DNA of 64,000 nucleotides from Pedococcus bigeumensis (GCF_006438965.1 NZ_RCZM01000001.1:931097-995096); one strand, 5' to 3'; positions 45,788 through 58,994 are shown, counted from the first letter of the stretch. Notes: generated by a model from the sequence alone, not told the origin. Translations and numbers: made by a program.

Positions 45788-46747
45788 GTGAGCCCAGCGA
45801 GCGCGACGCAGGGACGCAAGATCCTGCTCGTGGCCCACCCCCGCCGCCAGGAGGCCCAGGACGTGGCGACCGAGGTGGTCGCCCGACTGCATGCTGCCGG
45901 TATCGAGGTGGTGGTCCAGCGCGACGAGGCCGCCGCGGTCAAGCTGGCCCAGCACCCGGGTGTCACGGTGGTCGACAACGGCAACTCCGCGGCCGAGGGG
46001 TGCGAGCTGGTCTGCGTCCTCGGTGGCGACGGCACCATCCTGCGGGGCGCCGAGGTGTCCCGGGGGAGCGGGGCGCCGCTGCTGGGGGTCAACCTGGGCC
46101 ATGTCGGCTTCCTCGCGGAGGCCGAGCGAGAGGACATCGACGCCACGGTCGAGCACATCGTCGCGAAGACGTACTCGGTCGAGGAGCGGATGACCCTCGA
46201 GGTGTCGGCGCACGTCAACGGCGACCCGGTCTACACGAGCTGGGCCCTCAACGAGGTCACCGTCGAGAAGGCCAACCGCGAACGCATGCTCGAGGTCGTC
46301 GCCGAGATCGACGGTCGCCCGCTCACCACCTGGGGATGTGACGGGGTGGTCGTCGCGACCCCCACCGGGTCGACCGCCTACGCGTTCTCCGCGGGTGGCC
46401 CCGTGGTCTGGCCGGACGTCGAAGCGCTCCTGCTCGTCCCCATCAGTGCGCACGCCCTGTTCGCCCGGCCCCTGGTGCTCGGCCCCAACTCGCACCTTGC
46501 GCTGGAGGTCGTGCCCGACACGCTGGGCACGGGTGCCCTGTGGTGCGACGGTCGGCGGGCGGTCGACCTGCCGCCCGGCGCCCGGATCGAGGTGGTGCGG
46601 TCGGACACGCCAGTGCGGCTGGCTCGACTGAGCACCTCCCCGTTCACCGACCGGCTGGTGGCCAAGTTCGACCTGTCGATCCACGGGTGGCGTGGCGAGG
46701 CCCGGCGTGAGGACGCCGCTCGCGCGGGGCAGCTGCCGCCAGCCTGA
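45788..46747 (+). CDS. nadK: NAD kinase
   Basis: 319 residues; phosphorylates NAD+ to NADP+. The GGDG motif (VCVLGGDGTILRGAEV), GVNLGHVGFLAEAE, the NE motif in WALNEVTVEKANRERML, and the glycine-rich CDGVVVATPTGSTAYAFSAGGP are intact. GTG 45788 is chosen (GTGGGGAG upstream); the first ~10 residues are variable. A 23-codon micro-frame overlaps both the tlyA stop and this start. Confidence 0.96.
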   Translation: MSPASATQGRKILLVAHPRRQEAQDVATEVVARLHAAGIEVVVQRDEAAAVKLAQHPGVTVVDNGNSAAEGCELVCVLGGDGTILRGAEVSRGSGAPLLGVNLGHVGFLAEAEREDIDATVEHIVAKTYSVEERMTLEVSAHVNGDPVYTSWALNEVTVEKANRERMLEVVAEIDGRPLTTWGCDGVVVATPTGSTAYAFSAGGPVVWPDVEALLLVPISAHALFARPLVLGPNSHLALEVVPDTLGTGALWCDGRRAVDLPPGARIEVVRSDTPVRLARLSTSPFTDRLVAKFDLSIHGWRGEARREDAARAGQLPPA

Positions 46748-46783
46748 CCGGCGCCGTCGGTTGTGCGTGAGAGGCTGTGCACC

Positions 46784-48520
46784 GTGCTGTCCGAACTGAG
46801 GATCCAGGGGCTCGGCGTCATCGACGACGCCGTCCTCGAGCTGCACCCCGGGCTCAACGTCGTCACGGGTGAGACCGGCGCAGGCAAGACCATGGTCGTG
46901 ACCGGTCTGGGCCTGCTCCTCGGCGCCCGGGCGGATGCCGGGCTCGTGCGCGCCGGTTCAGGCAGCGCCGTCGTCGAGGGTGTCGTCGACGTGGCCAGCG
47001 ACCATCCCGCTGCAGTGCGTGCCGCCGAAGCCGGGGCCGATGTCAGTGACGGCCTGGTGCTGGTGCGCTCCGTGTCGGCTGAGGGCCGATCGAGGGCGCA
47101 CGTCGGTGGGCGCACCGCCCCGGTGGGGGTGCTCAGCGAGATCGGTGAGCACCTCGTCGCCGTCCACGGCCAGGCCGACCAGTGGCGGCTGCGGCAGAGC
47201 GACCAGCACCGTGCGGTGCTCGACCAGTTCGGGGGAGCGCCGCTGCACAAGGCGCTCCAGCGCTACACCGATGTCTACGACGCCCACCAGGCCGCCGCCG
47301 CCGAGCTGGCGAGCCTGCGTGAGCAGGCCCGAGACCGGGCCCGCGAGATCGAGGTCCTGCAGCACGGGCTCGAGCAGCTCGAGCAGATCGACCCCCAGTC
47401 CGGTGAGGACGCCGACCTGCGGGTCGAGGATGAACGACTCGGCCATGCCGAAGGGCTTCGTGGTGCCGCGTCCCTGGCGCACGACCACCTGGCCGGAGCC
47501 GAGGAGTATGCCGTGGAGCCGGCACCCAGCGCCGTCGAGCGGATCGCCGCGGCACGTCAGGCACTCCTGGGGGAGGTCGACCACGACCCGGCGCTGCGTG
47601 AGCTGGACCGCCGGCTGGCCGATCTCGGCTACCTCGCGGCTGACCTGGCGGCTGACCTCAGCGGCTACCTCACCGACGTCGAGGTCGACCCGGCCCGGAT
47701 GTCCTGGGTCCAGCAACGCCGCGCCGACCTCACAGCACTGACCCGCAAGTACGGCGAGACGATCGACGACGTGCTCGAGTGGGGCCGGACCTCGGCCCAG
47801 CGCCTCGACCTGTTGATGGGTTCGGACAGCCGGATCGAGGCCCTCGAGCCCGAGGTCGTCAGGCTGACCCAGGAGCGCACCGACGCCGCCCGGGCGCTGA
47901 CCAAGGCCCGGGCCGCAGCCGCCAAGCGGCTGGCCGCCGCGGTGACCGGTGAGCTCGCGCACCTCGCGATGGGCGAGGCGACGGTCGACGTCGCTGTCAG
48001 CCCGCGCTCCACCGGACTGACCAGGCACGGCGGCGACGATGTCGAGATCCTGCTCGCCGCGAACCCCGGCAGTCCTGCCCGCACCGTGGCCAAGGCGGCC
48101 TCCGGTGGTGAGCTGTCGCGGGTGATGCTGGCGCTGGAGGTGGTCACGGGCGCGGCTGGTGGCAGCGACATCCCGACCTTCGTCTTCGACGAGGTCGACG
48201 CCGGGGTCGGCGGAGCTGCCGCCCTCGACGTCGGCGCCCGGCTGGCCGCGCTCGCGCAGCACGCGCAGGTCGTCGTGGTGACCCACCTGCCCCAGGTGGC
48301 CGCCTACGCCGACCGGCACCTCGTGGTCCGCAAGTCCAGCGACGGGCACATCACGTCCAGCGGGGTGCACGCCCTCGACGGTGACGAGCGGCTCCGCGAG
48401 CTCGCCCGGATGATGGCCGGCGTCGACACGGGCACCGCCCTCGACCACGCCCGCGAGCTCGTCGAGGAGACCACCTCCCGGCGCGCGGCCGCGGCCGGGG
48501 CGTCCTCCTCCCGCGTCTGA
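46784..48520 (+). CDS. recN: DNA repair protein RecN
   Basis: 578 residues; SMC-like ATPase for double-strand-break repair. Walker A VTGETGAGKTMVVTGL near the N-terminus, two coiled-coil arms (HQAAAAELASLREQARDRAREIEVL and VRLTQERTDAARALTKARAAAAKRL), the ABC signature ASGGELSRVMLALEVV and Walker B FVFDEVDAGVGGAAA, then VVTHLPQVAAYADRH. GTG 46784 is preferred because family members begin LSELRIQGLG and GAGAGG lies upstream; an in-frame start at 46763 would add seven residues. Confidence 0.95.
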   Translation: MLSELRIQGLGVIDDAVLELHPGLNVVTGETGAGKTMVVTGLGLLLGARADAGLVRAGSGSAVVEGVVDVASDHPAAVRAAEAGADVSDGLVLVRSVSAEGRSRAHVGGRTAPVGVLSEIGEHLVAVHGQADQWRLRQSDQHRAVLDQFGGAPLHKALQRYTDVYDAHQAAAAELASLREQARDRAREIEVLQHGLEQLEQIDPQSGEDADLRVEDERLGHAEGLRGAASLAHDHLAGAEEYAVEPAPSAVERIAAARQALLGEVDHDPALRELDRRLADLGYLAADLAADLSGYLTDVEVDPARMSWVQQRRADLTALTRKYGETIDDVLEWGRTSAQRLDLLMGSDSRIEALEPEVVRLTQERTDAARALTKARAAAAKRLAAAVTGELAHLAMGEATVDVAVSPRSTGLTRHGGDDVEILLAANPGSPARTVAKAASGGELSRVMLALEVVTGAAGGSDIPTFVFDEVDAGVGGAAALDVGARLAALAQHAQVVVVTHLPQVAAYADRHLVVRKSSDGHITSSGVHALDGDERLRELARMMAGVDTGTALDHARELVEETTSRRAAAAGASSSRV

Positions 48521-48667
48521 CCCACCACCTCCGTCGACCGGCCATCGTCCGGCCATCGTCCGGGGCTTGCGTCCGGCTTGCATCCTTTGCCGGGGTGACC
48601 CAGGTCGCGCCCGCGTGCCCGCGTGGGGCGCGCGGCATACCCATGGGCCCATGGGAGGATGGGAACG
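48521..48667 (+). promoter_or_regulatory. recN-steA intergenic region with direct repeats and a palindrome
   Basis: Holds two copies of GGCCATCGTCC (48540-48561), then GGGCTTGCGTCC and GGCTTGCATCC, and a perfect 16-bp palindrome CCCATGGGCCCATGGG at 48640-48655. The palindrome overlaps the Shine-Dalgarno GGGAGG (48653-48658) of steA, so it could control steA translation or bind a repressor. Confidence 0.5.
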
Positions 48668-49852
48668 ATGCCTTTGAAGTTCCCCCGCCAACGTGCCCGC
48701 GACCCCGAGACCCCGGGGGTACGCGGGCTGGTCCGCGTGGACGCCCGGACCAAGAACCTCACCAAGCGGCTGCGCCCCGGCGAGATCGCGGTGATCGACC
48801 ACCAGGACATCGACAAGGTGAGCGCCGAGGCGCTGCTGGCCTGCAAGCCGGCCGCCGTGGTCAACGCGGCGCCGTCGATCTCCGGGCGGTATCCCAACCT
48901 GGGACCCGAGATCCTCGTCGACGCCGGCATCCCGCTGATCGACAACGTCGGCAAGGACGTCATGCACGACCTGCACGAGGGTCAGCTGGTCCGGATCGAC
49001 GGTGACGAGATCTGGGTCGACGACGAGATCGTCGCCAAGGGCCAGGCCTTCGACCACGCCCTGGTGCACTCCTCCATGGTCGAGGCCAGGGCCGGGCTGG
49101 CCGTCCAGCTCGAGGCGTTCGCGGCCAACACGATGGAGTACCTCCGTCGGGAGCGGGACCTGCTGCTCGACGGGGTGGGCGTCCCGGACATCACGACCAA
49201 GATCGACGGCCGGCACGCGTTGATCGTCGTGCGCGGCTACCACTACAAGGAAGACCTGCGCATGCTGCGCAGCTACATCCGCGAGTACCGCCCCGTGCTC
49301 ATCGGCGTCGACGGGGGAGCCGATGCGCTCCTCGAGGTCGGGCTCAAACCCGACCTGATCGTTGGCGACATGGACTCGGTCTCCGACGCGACCCTGCGCT
49401 GCGGCGCCGAGATCGTCGTTCACGCCTACCGCGACGGCAACGCCCCCGGGCTGGAGCGGGTCCGCCGGCTCGGCGTCGAACCAGTCGTCTTCCCCGCCAC
49501 CGGGACCAGCGAGGACGTCGCCATGCTGCTGGCCGACGACAAGGGGGCCGAGCTGATCGTGGCCGTCGGGTCGCACGCCACCCTGGTCGAGTTCCTCGAC
49601 AAGGGGCGCAGCGGCATGGCCAGCACCTTCCTCACCAGGCTGCGGGTCGGCGGCAAGCTGATCGACGCCAAGGGTGTCAGCCGGCTCTACCGCTCCCGCA
49701 TCTCCAACCTTGCCCTCACGCTCATGTTGCTCGTGGGTCTCAGTGCACTGCTCGCCGCGCTCTGGTCCACCACGGGTGGGCGCGCGTTCCTCCAGGTACT
49801 CGGCGCCCGCTGGGACGACTTCTGGTCCTTCGTCGTAGGAATTGTCACGTGA
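48668..49852 (+). CDS. steA: SteA-like septal protein (TPK-fold, C-terminal membrane anchor)
   Basis: 394 residues. The central part resembles a thiamine-pyrophosphokinase catalytic fold (VLIGVDGGADALLEVGLKPDLIVGDMDS), and the C-terminal region ends in one membrane helix (NLALTLMLLVGLSALLAALW, ~residues 345-370). This architecture and the position (recN-steA-steB-...-pyrG) match Rv1697 and corynebacterial SteA, which works with SteB in daughter-cell separation and envelope assembly at the septum. ATG 48668 follows GGGAGG by nine bases; in-frame starts upstream are less well supported. Stop overlaps the next GTG. Confidence 0.85.
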   Translation: MPLKFPRQRARDPETPGVRGLVRVDARTKNLTKRLRPGEIAVIDHQDIDKVSAEALLACKPAAVVNAAPSISGRYPNLGPEILVDAGIPLIDNVGKDVMHDLHEGQLVRIDGDEIWVDDEIVAKGQAFDHALVHSSMVEARAGLAVQLEAFAANTMEYLRRERDLLLDGVGVPDITTKIDGRHALIVVRGYHYKEDLRMLRSYIREYRPVLIGVDGGADALLEVGLKPDLIVGDMDSVSDATLRCGAEIVVHAYRDGNAPGLERVRRLGVEPVVFPATGTSEDVAMLLADDKGAELIVAVGSHATLVEFLDKGRSGMASTFLTRLRVGGKLIDAKGVSRLYRSRISNLALTLMLLVGLSALLAALWSTTGGRAFLQVLGARWDDFWSFVVGIVT

Positions 49853-50790
49853 TCGACTTTCGTTACCACCTCGTCTCGATCGTCTCGATCTTCATGGCTC
49901 TCGCCGTGGGCATCGTGCTCGGCGCCGGACCGCTCAAGGAGGACATCGGCAACACCCTCACCTCCGAGGTGAAGAACCTGCGCGCCGACAAGGCCTCCCT
50001 GCGCAGCGACCTCGATCTCGCCGAGAAGGGCACCAAGGCGCGCGACGAGTTCACCACCGCCAGCAACCGCAGCCTGCTGGCCGAACGGCTCAAGGACACC
50101 ACCGTGACCCTCGTGGTGCTGCCGGGGGCCGACTCCAACCTGGTCAAGGCGACACAGGGCACCCTGGCCGCCGCCGGGGCGGTCATCGGCTCGACGGTCT
50201 CGGTGCAGGACAACTGGATCGACCCGGAGAAGGCGGCCTTCCGGGCGACGCTTGGCCAGCAGCTGGCCAGCCAGGTCGGCGTACCGATCGACCAGTCCGG
50301 CGCTGACGTCGTCAACGCCGTGCTCGCCCGGTCGGTGCTGGCCAAGGCCGGCTCGACGGCGGCCGGCGCGGCCGCCGCCCTCGAGGGTCTGCGCACCGGC
50401 GACCTCATCCGCTACACCCCCGGCGACGTCAAGGTCGCATCCGTCGCCGTGGTCGTGGCCGGACCTGTCACGGGGTCCGACAGCGGCGTCCGTGAAGCGC
50501 GCGCCACCGGGCTCAGCAGGCTCGCCGGTGCCCTCGATGCGGCCGGCGCCGGGGCGGTCCTCATCGCCCAGAGCGAGAGCCCCGGAGCCACCAACGCCAC
50601 CTCGGTGATCAGCACGTCGCGCGAGGACGGCGACCAGTCGAAGGTGCTGTCCACGGTCGATGACGGGGAGCTGCCGATGGGCCAGGCCAGCCTGGTCTTC
50701 GGCCTGCTCGAGCAGGAGGCCGGCAAGTCGGGGCAGTACGGCCTCGCGTCGGACGCGGCGGCCACGTTCCCGCAGCTGGCGACCAAGTAG
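49849..50790 (+). CDS. SteB/MctB family membrane protein
   Basis: 313 residues. An N-terminal membrane helix (HLVSIVSIFMALAVGIVLGAG, ~residues 5-26) is followed by a coiled coil (SEVKNLRADKASLRSDLDLAEK, ~39-75) and a large extracytoplasmic domain. It matches the MctB/DUF3186 family; mycobacterial Rv1698 was described as a copper-resistance protein, while the corynebacterial homologue SteB partners SteA in cell separation. Position right after steA (GTGA overlap) favours the SteA-SteB role; copper export is the alternative. Confidence 0.85.
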   Translation: MIDFRYHLVSIVSIFMALAVGIVLGAGPLKEDIGNTLTSEVKNLRADKASLRSDLDLAEKGTKARDEFTTASNRSLLAERLKDTTVTLVVLPGADSNLVKATQGTLAAAGAVIGSTVSVQDNWIDPEKAAFRATLGQQLASQVGVPIDQSGADVVNAVLARSVLAKAGSTAAGAAAALEGLRTGDLIRYTPGDVKVASVAVVVAGPVTGSDSGVREARATGLSRLAGALDAAGAGAVLIAQSESPGATNATSVISTSREDGDQSKVLSTVDDGELPMGQASLVFGLLEQEAGKSGQYGLASDAAATFPQLATK

Positions 50791-50795
50791 CCGCC

Positions 50796-51632
50796 GTGCG
50801 CGCACTCGTGTCCGGCGCCCTCGCCGGGGCGCTCGCGGCCTCGGCCTTGCGCCTGCTTCGCGACAACCCTCCGGGCGGCTCGACCACCTGGGACCGCACC
50901 AACCACGCCGGCCGCACCGTCACCCTGCTCGAGGGCCCCGCGTATGCCGTGGGGGCAGCGGGCGCGACAGCCCTGCTCGGAGCGGGCCCGGGCCCGGTGG
51001 TGGCTGCAGTGGCCTCAGCCGGGCTGGGGGCCCTCGACGACCTGGCTGGGGACTCGAAGAGCAAGGGCTTCAAGGGCCACCTCGGCGCACTGGCTCGAGG
51101 CGAGGTCACCACGGGTGCGGTGAAGATCCTCGGCCTCGGCCTCACCGGTCTGGTGTCGGCCGCACTCATCGACCTTGGCTCGCGCAGCCGCGAGCCCCAG
51201 CGGCACGGCATACCCACCGGCACACGCACCGTCTTGGACACCGTGGTCGGTGGCGCCGTGGTCGCCGGATCGGCGAACCTGCTCAACCTGCTCGACCTGC
51301 GCCCAGGGCGTGCCCTCAAGGCCACGATCCTGCTGGGGGCGCTCACCGCCAGGTCGCCTCGTTCGGCCGCGGCCTCGGGTGCCGCCACCGGCGCTGCCGT
51401 CGGGCTGCTGGGTCCGGACCTGTCCGGTGAGGCGATGCTGGGGGACACCGGCGCCAACAGTGCCGGCGCCCTGCTCGGCGCAGCCCTGGTCCAGCGCACC
51501 GGTCGACGCGGACGCTGGGCGGCCCTGGTTGTCCTCACCGCACTGACGCTGGCCTCGGAGAAGGTCTCCTTCACCAAGGTCATCGAGTCCACGCCCGGGC
51601 TGCGCGAGCTCGACGCGTGGGGCCGTCGATGA
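50796..51632 (+). CDS. MraY/WecA-type polyprenyl-phosphate sugar-phosphate transferase (GT4 family)
   Basis: 278 residues with several hydrophobic segments. Two family motifs are visible: GALDDLAGDSKSKGFKGHL (Asp-Asp pair that binds Mg2+) and AMLGDTGANSAGALLGAAL (the third Asp). It is shorter than MraY (~350) and lacks several of its loops. Such enzymes load a sugar phosphate onto undecaprenyl phosphate in the membrane. The genome's true mraY should be in the dcw cluster, so this is a paralogue, perhaps starting a different glycan. GTG 50796 follows 5 nt after steB. Confidence 0.75.
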   Translation: MRALVSGALAGALAASALRLLRDNPPGGSTTWDRTNHAGRTVTLLEGPAYAVGAAGATALLGAGPGPVVAAVASAGLGALDDLAGDSKSKGFKGHLGALARGEVTTGAVKILGLGLTGLVSAALIDLGSRSREPQRHGIPTGTRTVLDTVVGGAVVAGSANLLNLLDLRPGRALKATILLGALTARSPRSAAASGAATGAAVGLLGPDLSGEAMLGDTGANSAGALLGAALVQRTGRRGRWAALVVLTALTLASEKVSFTKVIESTPGLRELDAWGRR

Positions 51633-51645
51633 CGCAGCGTCGCCG

Positions 51646-53294
51646 ATGACGGCGAGGTCGGTCGGCACCTCGGTCGCCAAGGCTGCGGCGATCATCGCGG
51701 TCGTGACCCTGCTCGCGCGTCTCGCCGGGTTCGCGCGCACCCTGGTGTTCTCCGGCAGTGTCGGGACGGGTGGGGTGGGTGACACCTACCAGACCGTCAA
51801 CATGCTCCCGAACGTCGTGTACGAGGTGGCCGCCGGCGGTGCCCTGGCCGCGGTAGCCGTGCCGCTCATCGCCGGGCAGCTGGGCGCCGGTCGCCGGGAG
51901 GACGCGGACCAGACCGCCTCGGCGCTGCTCACGTGGGCCCTGGCCGTGCTCGTCCCGTTGGCTGCGCTGCTCGCGGTGGCATCCCCGTGGATCAGCGACC
52001 TGTTCCTCGCCGACACTGCCGAGCCGGGCAGCGCCGACCTGGGCAGGACGATGCTGCTCATCTTCGCGCCGCAGGTCGCCCTCTACGGCGTCGGCATCGT
52101 CCTGGCGGGCATCCTCCAGGCCCACCGCCGGTTCCTCGCCGCGGCGCTGGCTCCACTGCTGTCGAGCCTGGTCGTCATGGCCGCCTACGTCGGCTACCGC
52201 CTCGTGGCCGAGCCCTCCACCACCCCTGCCGACATCTCGAGCGGGGCCGTCTGGGTGCTCGCCGGCGGCACGACCCTGGGTGTCGTCGTGCTCAGCCTCC
52301 CGCTGCTCGTCCCTGCGGCCCGTGCCGGGGTGCGGCTGCGACCGACCTTCACCTTCCCCGACGGGGTGGCCCGACGGGCCGGATCGCTCGCGGGGGCGGG
52401 TGTGCTGGCCCTCGTCGCCCAGCAGGCGGCCGTGGCGGCCACCCTGTGGTTGACGCACGCGCCACGCACCGTCGACACGGGTGTGGTCAACGTCTACACC
52501 TACGTCCAGGCCGTCTACCTGCTCCCGTATGCCGTGCTGGCCGTGCCGATCGCGACCTCCGCCTTTCCTGCCCTGGCCCACTCGACCGCCGTCGAGGAGC
52601 TCCAGCAGCAGGTCGGGACCTCGGCCCGGGACACCCTCGCAGGGGCGCTGCGAGGGATCCTGCTGCTGACCGCCGGTGCCGTCACGGTGCTGATGGCGGT
52701 CTCGCGGCCCGTGGGGGTCTTCTTCGCATCGTTCGACCGCGGCGCGCACGCCGGAGGTGCGGCCGCGCTGGCGGCCCTCCCGGGTGCGTTGTCGGCGTAT
52801 GCCCCTGGACTGGTGGGCTTCTCGGTCACGGCGTTGCTGACCCGGGCTCTGTACGTCCGTGGTCGGCCGATCCACGCGGCGCTCGCGGTCGCCGCCGGGT
52901 GGGCGCTCGCCGCGTTGGTCCCTGTGGCGCTGATCCCGGAGGGCTCGGGCGCAGGCACGACGCTGGGAGTGCTGGGCATCGGTTCCACCCTCGGCATGAC
53001 GGTTTCGGCCGCGGTCCTGGCGCTGCTGGTCCGCAGCGCCTGGGGCGTGGAGGCAGTCAAGGGCGCGGGACGGACGCTCGGAGCCGCGGTGGTGGCGGTG
53101 GCGGTCGGGCTCGCCGTGGGCGACACCGTGGCCCGTGGCCTGTCACCGGATTCGTTGTGGTCGGCGCTGGGCAGCGGCCTGCTGGTGGGGGTGGTGACCC
53201 TGTTGGCCTACCTGGGCGTGATGATGGTCGCCGACCGCAAGGCCATGCAGGCCCTCCGCCAACGCGGCCGAAGCCGGCGCAAGGGGACCCCCCC

Positions 53295-53298
<4 letters not shown>
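51646..53298 (+). CDS. MurJ/MviN-like lipid flippase
   Basis: 550 residues with about fourteen membrane segments. The MurJ-type N-terminus VTLLARLAGFARTLVFSGSVGTGGVGDTYQTVNMLPNVVYEVAAGGALAAV is clear. MurJ exports lipid II. Mycobacterial MurJ is far larger with a pseudokinase tail; this one lacks that, so it may be a paralogue serving the glycan made by its neighbours. Ends in a basic tail (LRQRGRSRRKGTPP). The next gene's GTG overlaps its stop. Confidence 0.82.
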
Positions 53299-56763
<3,465 letters not shown>

Positions 56764-56890
56764 CCCGCGGGCCGGATCCGACCAATGACGGTCAAGGGAG
56801 CGGATCTTGACAGCGCCGGCGCAGCCGACGAGTCTCGCGCCTGGTGGTGGGCGTCTCCGGCGACCTGCGCCCGACCCTGAAGGTGGCCTG

Positions 56891-57922
56891 ATGGCGAAGA
56901 ACGAGAAGCACGTGGGCATCGTCGAGCTGGCACCCAACACGCCTCGGCGGTTCTACCGGGGCGGCGAGCGGATCCTTGCGTTCCGGGGGCTTGGCCTGCC
57001 CGACGACTTCGACGGCCGACGTCCCGAGGACTGGCTGGCGTCCACCACGCAGCTCTTTGCCGAGGGCGGGGACGGTCTCACCGTGCTGGCTGATGGGCGA
57101 CTGTTGGTCGATGCCCTTGGGGAGGACCCGACCGGCTGGCTGGGCGAGGCGCACCTCACCCGGCACGGCGCGTCCCCCGGACTTCTCGTCAAGCTGCTCG
57201 ACGCAGGGGAGCGCCTGCCCGTGCACAGCCACCCCGACCGGGCGTTCGCCCTGCGTCATCTCGACTGCGCGCACGGCAAGACCGAGGCCTGGCTCGTCGT
57301 GGCAGCCGAGCCCGGGGCACGGGTGTGGGTCGGCTTCAAGGACGACGTCGACGCCACGCACCTCGCGGAGCTGGTGCAGGCCCAGGACGAACGGCTGCTC
57401 GCCCTCCTCAACGGGTTCGAGGTCGAGCGAGGCGATGCGATCCTCGTCCCGGCGGGACAGCCGCACGCGATCGGTGAGGGTGTCCTGGTCGTGGAGCTGC
57501 AGGAACCCACCGACTTCTCGGTCATGCTCGAGCACGACCGGTTCGGGCTCGATGCCGACCACGCCTGGCTGGGGCTGACCCCACAAGTCGCCCTCGAGAG
57601 TGTCGCCATGGCGGCGCTCGGGCCCGAGGACCTCGCAGCGCTGCGCACGCGGTGGCTGGGCAGTGGCGGGGTCCGGTCCGCGTTGCCCGCCGAGGCGCTG
57701 GAGTACTTCACGGCCGAGGTGGTCGACACCCGGGACGGACCCGCCGAGCTGGAAGCCGGCTTCTCCGTCCTCGTCGTCGTCGACGGCGCAGGCACCCTGC
57801 GCACGGCTGAACACGCCCCGGTGCCCCTCGTGGTGGGCCAGACCCTCTTGGTCCCCTATGGCGTGGGCGACCTCGTCGTCGACGGGGCCGTCACGGCGCT
57901 GCGGTGCTCGCCGTCGCGCTGA
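56891..57922 (+). CDS. manA: Mannose-6-phosphate isomerase-like protein (type I)
   Basis: 343 residues. Zinc-site region LLVKLLDAGERLPVHSHPD (HSHPD supplies ligands), KTEAWLVVAAEPGARVWVGF, and ILVPAGQPHAIGEGVLVVELQEPTDFSVM are cupin-type blocks of class I phosphomannose isomerases, which interconvert fructose 6-phosphate and mannose 6-phosphate. It is a divergent member, so another sugar phosphate is possible. ATG 56891 has AAGGTGG just upstream. Mannose-6-P could feed GDP-mannose for envelope glycans. Confidence 0.75.
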   Translation: MAKNEKHVGIVELAPNTPRRFYRGGERILAFRGLGLPDDFDGRRPEDWLASTTQLFAEGGDGLTVLADGRLLVDALGEDPTGWLGEAHLTRHGASPGLLVKLLDAGERLPVHSHPDRAFALRHLDCAHGKTEAWLVVAAEPGARVWVGFKDDVDATHLAELVQAQDERLLALLNGFEVERGDAILVPAGQPHAIGEGVLVVELQEPTDFSVMLEHDRFGLDADHAWLGLTPQVALESVAMAALGPEDLAALRTRWLGSGGVRSALPAEALEYFTAEVVDTRDGPAELEAGFSVLVVVDGAGTLRTAEHAPVPLVVGQTLLVPYGVGDLVVDGAVTALRCSPSR

Positions 57923-57971
57923 GCTGCTCGTCGACGCAGGACTCGACGCGCCTCAGCGGACTGTCCGGATC

Positions 57972-58856
57972 TCAGGGACGGGCCGAGGTGTGCACTTCGA
58001 GCGCCGACGCCGGTGCCTGCGAAGCGGGGACCTCGAACAACCGCTCCAGGCGGCGCGCCAGGCCTGGCACGAAGGTGATGACGAGGACGGCGCCGCACAC
58101 GGCGCCGAGCAGGAGAAGGGCGACGTAGGGGTCCGCCGTCTCGATCCGGCTCTCGCTCACGTTTGCGGCCGGAGTCATGGCCACGGTGACGATCTGCGGC
58201 ACCCAGCGATCCGGCACCAGGCTCATCAAGGACCCGACGCTCACCACGATCGACAGGGAGCCGATGGTGCCGGCCGTGAGCGCCGCTCCGACACGGCCTG
58301 CCCTTCGCGACCAGTAGCCGGCGCCCACCACGGCCGCGAACACCAGCAGGGTGGCCAGCCCAGCGTTGCCCGGTACAGGGGGTCGAACCGCCACGACGAG
58401 CAGCCAGACACCGGCGGCGCCGAGCCCGAAGGCAGCCCCGGCGCCCAGTCCACGGCCACCGGTCGAGGTCGGGCGGGCGGTGACCGCCTGGATCCCGATC
58501 AGGTGTGCGGCCAGCAGGACGGTGACCACCGGGATCCCGGTGGTGACCCGTTCGGTGGTGTCGCTGTCGCGGAACGACACGATGACGGCCGTGGTCATCG
58601 AACCCACGAGCAGCCAGCCCACGCCGCGGGTGATCGCGGGGGCCCGACCGTCCGCCAGTGCTGGAAGACGACCGCTGGCGCGCAGGACGAACGGCACCGC
58701 AGACAGGCCGCCGGCCATGCACACCAAGGCAACCCGCATGGGCAGGTAGGCCGTGTCCCACGTGATGACCAGCGCCGCGACCACCGACATGACCGTCGCC
58801 ACCGCGAAAGCCACCCGCGAGCGGGATGACATGGTGGCCCAACCCCGAGTGCTCAT
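57972..58856 (-). CDS. Polytopic membrane protein, function unknown
   Basis: 294 residues on the minus strand with about eight hydrophobic segments (AFAVATVMSVVAALVIT, ALVCMAGGLSAVPFVL, TRGVGWLLVGSMTTAVIVS, and others to YVALLLLGAVCGAVLVITFV). The loops are short and Arg-rich, and the C-terminus is a ~25-residue hydrophilic tail. No family recognised. Convergent with manA (49 nt apart) and divergent from the VOC gene. Confidence 0.7.
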   Translation of the reverse strand: MSTRGWATMSSRSRVAFAVATVMSVVAALVITWDTAYLPMRVALVCMAGGLSAVPFVLRASGRLPALADGRAPAITRGVGWLLVGSMTTAVIVSFRDSDTTERVTTGIPVVTVLLAAHLIGIQAVTARPTSTGGRGLGAGAAFGLGAAGVWLLVVAVRPPVPGNAGLATLLVFAAVVGAGYWSRRAGRVGAALTAGTIGSLSIVVSVGSLMSLVPDRWVPQIVTVAMTPAANVSESRIETADPYVALLLLGAVCGAVLVITFVPGLARRLERLFEVPASQAPASALEVHTSARP

Positions 58857-58982
58857 GACTCGACGGTAGGTCTGGCATCGGCCGGATGGCTCCGCCGGTT
58901 GCAGTAGTCACGAGACATTCGGCCCTGGCTTCCGAGTTGCCGGCCGGTGGTGGTGCGGGCTGCTGGCGCGCGCCGGGCGTCG

Positions 58983-58988
58983 TAGGCT
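58983..58988 (+). promoter_or_regulatory. Leaderless -10 box of the VOC gene
   Basis: TAGGCT, six bases before ATG 58995, with no Shine-Dalgarno between. Confidence 0.5.
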
Positions 58989-58994
58989 CCCTCC

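Noticed and set aside
46958-49576. An 872-codon open frame on the minus strand opposite recN and steA, and other long antisense frames (e.g. 1859-3193, 9721-11673, 60208-61839)
   Set aside because: Typical of ~70% G+C DNA: codon position bias of the true + strand genes removes stops in the opposite frame. Translations are low-complexity Arg/Gly/Asp-rich with no family motif.
56807-56890. TTGACA at 56807 as manA promoter, or TTG 56807 as manA start
   Set aside because: No -10 at proper spacing; the added N-terminus is Pro/Gly-rich and unlike the family, whereas ATG 56891 has a good SD.
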